Positions 56,221 to 64,000 of a DNA stretch of 64,000 nucleotides are shown piece after piece. Numbering within the stretch: position 1 is the stretch's first letter; each line of letters starts with the position of its first letter. Both the position numbers and the translations under genes were made by a program. The notes under the pieces were generated by a model that saw nothing but the letters and a program-made list of their open reading frames with translations, did no database searches and was not told the origin of the DNA. Origin of the DNA: Adiantum capillus-veneris (lineage: Eukaryota; Streptophyta; Polypodiopsida; Polypodiales; Pteridaceae); the NCBI GenBank assembly GCA_014529385.2, contig CM043971.1, positions 54,351,209 through 54,415,208 of the forward strand. Direction: 5' to 3'.

Positions 56221-57300
56221 ATGCAAAAAAAAGAGCAACCAACCATCACGGAAAAAGGTAAATCAAAGGTAAACACTGAAGTATATCAATGTTGCAAGAC
56301 AAATTTACCTTCAATAAGCCTCCATCAAACTTCACGTGTAGCCTCTACATCAAGAGACACACCATCAACAATGCAATGGAAACCAAAGCAAAAAGTCTAC
56401 CAACCAAAGTTTCCATCACAAAAAAGCATCCAGAAGAAGCCGAAGAATGTCAACCAAGTGTTGGTATCCAAAGAGCACATCCAAGTCAAAGACCCAGTTT
56501 GGATACATGAAGCACAAGTTCAGCCTCAACAACATAAAGTGACAGGGTGGGTAGCATCAAATGAACCAATCACTGTTCAGGGTTACTTCCAAGGAAATGC
56601 TAATGTTTGGGCCAAGAAGCCTAAAGTAATAGCTTGGACCTACCCACCTCAACCAATGTGTTCTACACAGAAGATGTGTTATAAATGCAAGACAAACAAC
56701 TCAAATATGAGAAAGAAAAACCACAAAAGGCAGAAGAAAAGACCTTTCAAGCAAGAAATGTGACAAGTTTGGGTACCAAAGTCAACCGCCCGCCGCCGCC
56801 GCTAGTCAAGTTACCCAAGAAAAATAGGTGAAATACGGGATGATTCCAATAAAGCTACTCGAAGCAAAAGGATTTTATGCATGTAACAATCAAATATGGT
56901 TACCAAAAGTTGTAGCTCAATCTAGAACAACCAAGAGAAATCAAGCAGTACAAGTTTCTACCTAAAGGCAAGCAATGACAGCCAAGAGCCAACAAAATCC
57001 AATTGCAACCAAGGCTGTTGCAATCTATAGATGGATACCTCGTCAACTACAGAATCAAAGCTTTTACAATGGAAATCATCAGGTCTGGATACCAAAGCCT
57101 AGTTTCCATCAAGTCATCGAGCAAAAGAAGAAAATGAAAAAGACAGTCACACACGGACAAAGACAAGGTGGGTTCCAAAATCACTCGTGGAAACTCAATC
57201 ACAGAGAACCCACACATCTCGACAAGTTCTTCTCATAAAAGATAAAGCAAGCACTACATCAATCCCTACAAGAGCTGAAGGACTTGTTTCACAAAGCAGT
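56221..57300 (+). pseudogene. Second reading frame of C, Trp-x-Pro-Lys repeat region
   Basis: Frames here are basic and Gln-rich and repeat a short motif: DPVWIHEAQ, NVWAKKPK, QVWVPK, QIWLPKVV, YRWIPRQ, QVWIPKPS and TRWVPKS, at steps of roughly 20-60 residues. A Cys pair (CYKCKTNNSNMRKKNH) could be a zinc-binding remnant. No RT, RNase H or integrase motif is found. A GCCGCC-type expansion sits at 56789-56802 in this copy only. Several stops are present. Confidence 0.45.
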
Positions 57301-57864
57301 GTGAACACACGATAAGCAAGTCAAGAGGAGCCAAAGTATGCCAGTCTAATCGAAAAAATGGTGGCATCCAAAGACCAACACAATGGAGGAGGCCTAAATT
57401 TCCAGAACTTATGGAATTGGGTTTCTAGCCTTGAACAGGTAAGTCCAAGTCGATTAAAAATACATGGCATAATAGTCAGAGTCAAGCAGCTAAGCCACTA
57501 AATGAGCGAGGCGTTAGTCCCTATTCTAGGTACTGCTCAAGCTGGAAGAGTTGAGCATAATTACGTTGTGTCGCTCATGCTGGTATAGGTGAGCATAAGA
57601 GTCAAAGTAATTGTAGCATAGTGGTAAGTGAAGGAGGAAGTCCAAAAGACACGCACTTAGCACAATGAGGTATGAGCGGAGAAGCTTCTACATTGAAAAT
57701 CCTTCTTGGAAATGTGGAAGCTATTGAGACGTCCTTTGATGTCATATGTGCTACATTTGTTCCTTGAAGCACCAATCAACTCCATCTTCCACACTGCATG
57801 CTTTTGTTTGAAAATTTCTCGTAAGCATATAGAGTGTCCCATAATTGGCACTTGCATTAGGCAC
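56411..57864 (+). repeat. 1.48-kb tandem duplication in C, unit 1
   Basis: The unit runs from the AAAAGCATCCAGAAGAAGCC junction to TTGGCACTTGCATTAGGCAC. It aligns with 57914-59340 at offsets of 1496 falling to 1476 because of small indels. It includes the Trp-x-Pro-Lys region and a non-coding tail. Confidence 0.93.
57611..57629 (+). other. Asp-tRNA 5'-part match, copy 1
   Basis: TTGTAGCATAGTGGTAAGT differs by one base from the D-arm region of plant Asp tRNA as I recall it. The rest of a tRNA does not follow, so it is not a gene. Confidence 0.5.
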
Positions 57865-59340
57865 AAAAAAAGCATCCAGAAGAAGCCGAAGAATGTCAAC
57901 CAAGTTTCCATCACAAAAAAAGCATCCAGAAGAAGCCGAAGAATGTCAACCAAGTGTTGGTATCCAAAGAGCACATCCAAGTCAAAAACCCAATTTGGAT
58001 ACATGAAGCACAAGTTCAGCCTCAACAACATAAAGTGACAGGGTGGGTAGCATCAAATGAATCAATCATTGTTCAGGGCTACTTCCAAGGAAATGCTAAT
58101 GTTTGGGCCAAGAAGCCTAAAGTATTAGCTTGGACCTACCCACCTCAACCAATGTGTTCTACACAGAAGATGCGCTATAAATGCAAGACAAACAACTCAA
58201 ATATGAGAAAGAAAAACCACATAAGGCAAAAGAAAAGACCTTTCAAGCAAGAAATGTGACAAGTTTGGGTACCAAAGCAAGCCACTAGTCAAGTTACCCA
58301 AGAAAAATAGGTGAAATAGGGGACGATTCCAATAAAGCTACTCGAAGCAAAAGGATTTTATGCAGGTAACAATCAAATATGGTTACCAAAAGTTGTAGAT
58401 CAATCTAGAACAACCAAGAGAAATCAAGCAGTACAAGCTTCTACCTAAAGGCAAGCAATGACAGCCAAGATCCAACAAAATCCAATTGCAACCAAGGCTG
58501 TTGCAATCTACAGATGGATACCTCGAATCAAGGATTTTACAATGGAAATCATCAGGTCTGGATACCAAAGCCTAGTGTCCATCAAGTCATCGAGCAAAAG
58601 AAGCAAATGCAAAAGACAGTCACACACGGACCAAAGACAAGGTGGATTCCAAAATCGCTCGTGGAAACTCAATCACAGAGAACCCACACATCTCGACAAC
58701 TGCTTCTCATGCAAGATAAAGCAAGCACTACATCAATCCCTACAAGAGTTGAAGGACTTGTTTCGCAAAGTAGTGTGAACACACGACAAGCAAGTCAAGA
58801 GGAGCCAAAGTATGCTATTCTAATCGACAAAATGGTGGCATCCAAAGACTAATACAATAGAGGAGGCCTAAATTTCCAGAACTTAAGGAATTGGGTTTCT
58901 AGCCTTGAATAGGTAAGTCCAAGTCGCCATTAAAAATACATGGCATAATAGTCAAAGTCAGGCAGCTAAGCCACTAAATGAGCGAGGCGTTATTCCCTAT
59001 TCTAGGTACTGCTCAAGCTAGAAGAGTTGAGCATAATTACGTTGTTTCACTCATGCTGGTATAGGTTAGCATAAGAGTCAAAGTAATTGTAGTATAGTGG
59101 TAAGTGAAGGAGGAAGTCCAAAAGACACGTACTTAGCACAATGAGGTATGAGCGGAGAAGCTTCTACATTGAAAATCCTTCTTGGAAATGTGGAAGCTAT
59201 TGAGACGTCCTTTGATGTCATATGAGCTACATTTGTTCCTTGAAGCACCAATCAACTCCATCTTCCACATTGCATGCTTTTGTTTGAAAATTTCTCGTAA
59301 GCATATAGAGTGCCCCATAATTGGCACTTGCATTAGGCAC
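57865..59340 (+). repeat. 1.48-kb tandem duplication in C, unit 2
   Basis: This is the second copy. Its start shows a further 48-bp tandem duplication of the junction (AGCATCCAGAAGAAGCCGAA at 57870 and 57919). It contains a degraded second copy of the Trp-x-Pro-Lys region (57954-58800). At 59087-59105 is a 19-base match to the 5' part of plant Asp tRNA. Confidence 0.93.
59087..59105 (+). other. Asp-tRNA 5'-part match, copy 2 (exact over 19 bases)
   Basis: TTGTAGTATAGTGGTAAGT is identical to my recollection of positions 5-23 of plant Asp tRNA, including the A-box promoter region. It then continues GAAGGAGG and no cloverleaf can form. Confidence 0.55.
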
Positions 59341-59980
59341 TCTTCCTTTTTTTCTCCCACATACTCACATTGCATGATAGGTACTTCAAGTGGATTTGCT
59401 CAACTCCAATAAGAGTATTTCAAGGGAACTTTTTTTCCACCGGGTTTTTTCCCTTTGGTCATCTAGGTTTTAGACCCTAATGTAGAAACCCTTATCATTG
59501 ATTTCTTTTATATATTCCTTCTACATCAATAAGAAGAAAATGTCTATCCAAATCAATCGACAACGACTTGGAGCAAAAATTGCACATCTCCATATGCTTA
59601 TCAAGAGAATCTTTTATCTCCTCCAAGGTCGACAACAAAGCCCCATCAAACAATGTCAAGTCAAAGAATGGCCTACAACAACAAGCAATGACAAATTCCA
59701 CAAGAGAGTCATCAACAACAATCAAAAGTAACTCACACAGTGCTTCAACATTGGTGACCTATTGCAGACGACTCAAATTACAGTAAAATGGAAAGCATAC
59801 CCATCACAAATTCCACGCCACAAAGAGGATTGGTTCTATAAACTCAAAAACATTAAAATCCTTCTTCATGGTGGCCAAGATTGGAAACAAAAAGAACATT
59901 GCACAATGAGAAGAAAATTTGTCTTGATAATCAAAGATCAAGTCACGTATCAATAACATGGCAGATATGAATTACTCAAG
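59341..59980 (+). other. 3' region of C before the polypurine tract, no recognised domain
   Basis: Short basic frames occur (ITVKWKAYPSQIPRHKEDWF near 59770) but match no family I can name. It could be the end of the second frame. Confidence 0.35.
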
Positions 59981-59993
59981 GAAGGGGGGACCG
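59981..59993 (+). promoter_or_regulatory. Polypurine tract of C
   Basis: GGAAGGGGGGACC stands at the place of the X tract AGAAAGGGGGGAG, before the LTR. Confidence 0.8.
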
Positions 59994-61012
59994 TCATCAA
60001 CGACAAAGTACTTCCCAAGCTGAAGTCCAACCTTGAAGACAAAGTTGAAGACAACCCTATGACAAGACTGCACAAGGTCGTATCAAGGGACGACATAAGG
60101 TCGTTTGAGGATACACCAAATGGGCACCCACCTGGCCGGACACGTAGCCGAACAACACATTTATACCCTACTAGTTTTTCGAGCTAGTGTAGTAATACTC
60201 TGTGTAATATTGACTCGAGAGTAGTGGATCAATTCCCTGATTTGTAATATGTCATGACAATTCTAAAAGTCCATGTGAACCGGCCACTGGCATTTAGAAT
60301 GCCCTAGGTATAAATGTCAATAACGTTAATGTGAAAGGAGGCTTATCTTTAGAAGAAGAAGGAAGCTCTAAAAACGTACGTTGGAGCTACGAGCTGCTCC
60401 AACTTGTAATCATCGCAGTTAATGAATGGGTAATCAGTTTTTGATTTGGAAACTTGCAGTGTGTTCCTCTTTCTTTGCTCTTTCATTCTAGTGTACGCAT
60501 TGTCAGTTTTGGTGTGGTTCGCAACTACATGTTAGTGAGCCTTAATTGCAAATTTGAGTGCTTAAATCATTGTTTTTAGTCGTTTTGACCATAGGAGATT
60601 GTTCTTAGACCATAGGATGACATTTCCGGCATGTTCTGTTGTAGTTTCAAGACCTTTTTCATTATGTATTTTGATATTGGTACATTGTCAGATTGCGATC
60701 AGACTTGGTAGGATAGTGCCCCTAGGTGTTCTAGACCTCCTCCTAAGGTTTTGTTGCATTTTTAGTCCGTTCGAGTGCCGAAATGGCGTGATGACCTAGA
60801 GATGTGAGAAAGGACATAGGCGGATTTCCCTGATCATTGAGTGTTGGTTTGCTTGTTGAGCTAGTGTGTTTGATTGTTAAGGTTCACTTCATGAGATTGA
60901 CGATCTCATAGACTCTCCGTGCCCCATCCAAATCACTTTCCTTGAGTATTGACATTATGTTAGTGCCATATCGCTATGCTACAAACGTCCGTCGACGGCG
61001 ACCCGCTAACAC
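59994..61012 (+). repeat. 3' LTR of C
   Basis: Much of it aligns with the X LTR read on the opposite strand: GTGTTCCTCTTTCTTTGCTC, GAAAGGACATAGGCGGATT and the end GGCGACCCGCTAACA. The start is not a clean TG, so that edge is approximate. It holds GATTGCGATC at 60691-60700, 312 bp from its end. Identity with the X LTR is clearly lower than between the X copies. Confidence 0.85.
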
Positions 61013-61571
61013 ACTCAAGTAGAAGAAAATCCTCTTGACAGCCTTCCAATGCTTAGACCCTAGGCTATGCATAAATTTGCTAATCTGTGAGATTGCAAAC
61101 TGAATATTTGGCCTCATGTTGCATCCAACAACAATTTGGTAAAGAGTGACATTGGCAGGATCGCCAACTTCAAACCTGTTTTCATGGGAAAGGCAATAGG
61201 TTTGTAATCTTGAAGTCCAAACCTACATAGCAATGTCTCCATGTAGCTTTTCTAACACAAGGAAAAACCACAATCACACTGCTTAAACTGTATACGGAAG
61301 TAATGATGCATAGCCCCAAATATTTCATCCTGAAAGTAGCATTCAAATCAGCCTTAATTTTAGCAATATATCTCTCATTTGGTCCAATTATCAACAAATC
61401 ATCCACATAAAGAACCAAAATGAGAAGTACATCACCCTCATGATTTACATACAATGTGATTTTTGTTGGACTATTACAAAATCCTCGTTTGACCAAATGA
61501 GTGTCAGATTTCTTATACCAAGCACGAGGAGATTTCTTCAATCCATACAAAGATTTCTTACATATGCACAC
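61013..61571 (-). pseudogene. Reverse transcriptase part of copia-3
   Basis: KKSLYGLKKSPRAWYKKSDT, VLLILVLYVDDLLIIGPNER and FRMKYLGLCIITS carry the catalytic YVDD. Another frame holds RPNIQFAISQISKFMHS and HWKAVKRIFFYL at the boundary with C. The first half of the RT is missing or scrambled upstream. Confidence 0.88.
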
Positions 61572-62182
61572 TTTATCCTCTTCTCCTTTCTTGAGAAAAC
61601 CAATTTCTTAAATTGTGTTTGTGACAGCAAAGCATATGCCAAACAACCAAAAACACGCCATCATGCCATGCTTCATATGGAGTCATATACTGCAAAGCTT
61701 TCGTAGGACACCTGTTAGTACATAAGTGGCACACATGATGGCCTCAAGAAAACTGAATGCGACAAATCTTGACTTTTGACCATACAATGTGCCATTTCTG
61801 TAAGTGACATGTTTTTCCTCTCAACAAGACCATTTTGTTGAGGTGTATAAGGCACTATACATTGGTGTTTTATCCCACGACTAGCCATACATGCATTAAA
61901 TTCATGAGACAGATACTCCCCCTATCCATCAAAACGGAGGGTTCACATAGTACATATTGAGAAATTCTCAGCCATATCCATAAATTTCTTGAAGCACAAA
62001 AACACTTCGAACTTAGATTTAAGCGGATATACCCATGCATGACTGGAGTAATCATCAATGAAAGTCATGAAGTATAGGTAATTTCCCAAGGACGGAGTTT
62101 GCATGGGCCCACGAACATCTCTATGCACAAGCTGCAACCTGCATGTGGCCCTAACAGAACTATCCTTGGGAAACTTAGAACG
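61572..62182 (-). pseudogene. Integrase of copia-3
   Basis: LVHRDVRGPMQTPSLGNYLY and FMTFIDDYSSHAWVYPLKSK hold the first catalytic Asp, and YTPQQNGLVERKNMSLTEMA (about 61815) holds the Glu. The middle Asp region is broken by a shift near 61940. This is usual copia order, before the RT. Confidence 0.87.
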
Positions 62183-62758
62183 CTACATCTTACCCAAAAT
62201 GTAGCCTCCACAAACATGTTTGTTAGGTGCTTCAAGAGGTGGCAAAGAAGCAACCATGTCAAATTTCTGCAAACACAACAAACTGGAAAAGTTCAGATGC
62301 CCAAAACGTGCATGCCAAAGTTTTGCATATAAAATAGCCTTAGAATCCACAATTGCAGTTCCAATTTTGCCCATAATTTTCATACAAAAATGAGCTTCAC
62401 CACGACATAAAGTGCCAGATACAACAATTTCATCACCAAAATTGAGGTCATGTATTATACATCTATCATCCACAAATTTGACTACAAGACCAAGTCTAGT
62501 AAGTGCAGATACAAATAAAGGTTCTTCTTGATCCCCAAGCACATACAATTCATCATTAAGTATGAAAGAACTTCCATTTGCAGCAATAAACACAATCTTT
62601 CCAACTCCCTTGACCAGATAAGAGGCATTGTTAGTACAAGTGAATAAATTCCCATGAGGGACATCCTTGAGAGAGGTAAACAAGTCACAATGAGAGGTAA
62701 TGTGATTTGTAGCACCACTGTCAAAGTACCACACATGAGCATCCACAACAACTGACAA
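62183..62758 (-). pseudogene. Protease and pre-integrase domain of copia-3
   Basis: The open stretch of 191 codons reads HVWYFDSGATNHITSHCDLF (active site DSG), then the flap region, then KLWHARFGHLNFSSLLCLQ and NKHVCGGYILGKM, the pre-integrase zinc domain, where one Cys of the usual CxxC is altered. Confidence 0.88.
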
Positions 62759-63874
62759 ACATGCATCATGGACATTAGGATCATAAGTGCACTCTGCACT
62801 AAAAGCCCATTCTGCATCAACATCAACATTACGTCTCCTTTCACAGAAGACGCAACAATAATTGCATTTGTAGTGAAACCAGCATTAGTAGTGGAGACAG
62901 CCTCTTTCTTCTTAGCCTCTCTGGCCTTCAACTTAAGACATTTATTGATCAAATGATCATTAATTTACAATAATGGCAACGCATCTTCTTTTTGCCCTTA
63001 TCATCAAAATTCCCAGATAAATTGCTACCAGCAGAAGCATTAGGAACATGCAATTTACCACTCACAGAAGAACTATGAGAAGTGGCTAAATTGTTGTTAA
63101 CACCTTTTCTTTGAGCAACAATAAAGGCCTGCCAACTTCATGTTGTCTAATCTTTTTTTTTTTGGAAAGTGACTCTTGCAATAGCAATGTGTATAATGCA
63201 ATAAACTTGACAGCTTCTAAAGTTCCTTCGGTTATGAGCCTCCAGGTACTAGCAAAAGTCTTGCAAGGCATCAAGAACAGTGTGCACAAGGGAACTGTCC
63301 GAAATGAATTCACCTATAGATATAAGTTGCTCATTGATATCCTTGACACAGCAAGGAAAGTGTGCATGTCATCTTCCTCATGCGTAATCTGTGACTCCGG
63401 CTCTTTACACAACAATGCAATTTTTGCCTCATTACAACTTGCAAAGAGACCAGATAGGATTTTTTAAGCTTGTTTTGCATATTTTGATGAATGAATGTGA
63501 GGAGTAATAGTGTGCTTCATCAACAACACAATCAATGCATGAGTCTATGCATATTTTACATCCCAACGAGCTTGCTCAATCATATGCAAAATAACTCTAG
63601 TAGCAGCAACGCTGCCACCAAAACCTGCAATATCCTCAACATCACCTACATCCTTAGAACTAGGACATACATTAATGCCCTACACAATGTTCCAAATGCC
63701 CTTTGACACAAGGACATGTTGCATCATGTAAGGCCACATAGGGTAATTATCCCCATCCAACCTATTCTCATCAGTAAATATCTTGAACACATTTGTGTTG
63801 TTCTCAACCATGGTGAATGTTGCACCTGATGTGAAAACTGCCCAAAAAGAGGAGAAACAGAGTGGGAACAGCAA
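62759..63874 (-). pseudogene. Gag of copia-3
   Basis: MVENNTNVFKIFTDENRLDG at 63811 followed by DNYPMWPYMMQHVLVSKGIW is the N-terminal block of copia Gag. The rest (63600-62770) is broken into several frames; KCLKLKAREAKKKEAVSTTN near 62945 is its end. No intact CCHC knuckle is visible. The 63874 ATG is upstream and less likely as a start. Confidence 0.8.
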
Positions 63875-63934
63875 GTGCTATATAACACAAATTGTAGAAT
63901 GCTATACAGGGCCTGCTATGAAAAAAATGACAAT

Positions 63935-64000
63935 GACAAAAAAAAATTCAAGGCACACAACAGAGAGTGTATTATTTAGTGTGCAATGGAAAGATAAGTT
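63935..64000 (-). repeat. Start of the copia-3 5' LTR region (cut by window end)
   Basis: TTCAAGGCACACAACAGAGA and AGTGTGCAATGGAAAGATAA match 42600-42660 and 44210. The inner LTR edge was not resolved and no Met-tRNA primer site was found beside it. Confidence 0.6.

Larger units (their letters stand above)
44691..61012 (+). mobile_element. Element C: Gag-protease element without RT or integrase, 5'-truncated, hosting copia-2
   Basis: C runs on the plus strand: leader with eight palindromes, Gag, protease, a Trp-x-Pro-Lys-rich second frame, a 1.48-kb tandem duplication, polypurine tract and 3' LTR. The leader starts with sequence shared with X (TAGTACTTAGGAGTAG near 44725). The 5' LTR and primer site are missing. 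About 4.4 kb lie between protease and polypurine tract once copia-2 is removed, and none of it looks like RT or integrase. Its 3' end abuts the RT of copia-3, so C inserted there. Confidence 0.85.
61013..64000 (-). mobile_element. Degenerate Ty1/copia element copia-3, interrupted by C, cut by window end
   Basis: On the minus strand: Gag start (63811), Gag, protease, integrase and RT up to KRIFFYL, where element C begins. RNase H and the 3' LTR should lie beyond the C insertion; the LTR-like copies at 42322-42763 and 44150-44228 may be related. The 5' LTR begins near 63935 and leaves the window. Confidence 0.8.

Noticed and set aside
57600-57680. Possible tRNA gene
   Set aside because: Only the 5' 19 bases resemble Asp tRNA; anticodon arm, T arm and acceptor stem are missing.

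Overview
This window is plant nuclear DNA made almost entirely of transposable elements. No host protein-coding gene, rRNA, complete tRNA gene or CRISPR array can be supported. The organism is a land plant with a repeat-rich genome. The mix of Tat-like and other Ty3/gypsy elements, copia elements primed by initiator Met tRNA, elements with an Asp-tRNA-type primer site, and LINE remnants would suit a fern, lycophyte or gymnosperm, but the sequence alone does not fix the taxon.

Layout. (1) 1-7927: a very young Ty3/gypsy element (called G1, minus strand) with one intact 1802-residue Gag-Pol and two RNase H domains; its LTRs differ at 1 of 345 aligned bases. (2) 7928-13936: a decayed Ty3 element (G2, minus) with two zinc-binding blocks before the integrase and a retropepsin domain after it. 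(3) 13937-18810: another decayed Ty3 element (G3, minus) with a coiled-coil-like reading frame beyond the integrase. (4) 18811-22205: a truncated copia element (copia-1, plus). (5) 22206-25750: non-coding repeats, namely a 54-62 bp minisatellite, a 391-bp nested foldback element, a satellite-like array of about 190 bp per unit, and a 115-bp tandem duplication. (6) 25970-28000: a truncated gag (element A, minus). (7) 28641-42309: a decayed LINE split by element X (29294-40549, minus, target duplication GTGTG). X encodes only Gag and protease and is itself split by element Y (36447-38920, duplication CAAGA). (8) 44691-61012: element C (plus), a relative of X and Y, split by copia-2 (50086-55626, duplication GGTTT). 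C lies inside copia-3 (61013 to the window end, minus).

How the parts relate. A, X and C share an unusual Gag with an extra N-terminal module. X and C carry Gag and protease but no recognisable reverse transcriptase or integrase, so they look like non-autonomous elements moved by proteins supplied in trans. X, Y and C share an LTR family.

The most striking pattern is in their 5' leaders. Each element has its own CGCG- or ACGCGT-centred palindrome, repeated 3 to 8 times. Spacings fall near 127, 280 or 442 bp, and one further copy sits about 310-350 bp from the U5 end of the LTR. Damage to the palindrome cores is almost only at CpG. I know of no description of such an array. A packaging or dimerisation signal, or a protein-binding array, are the two obvious hypotheses.
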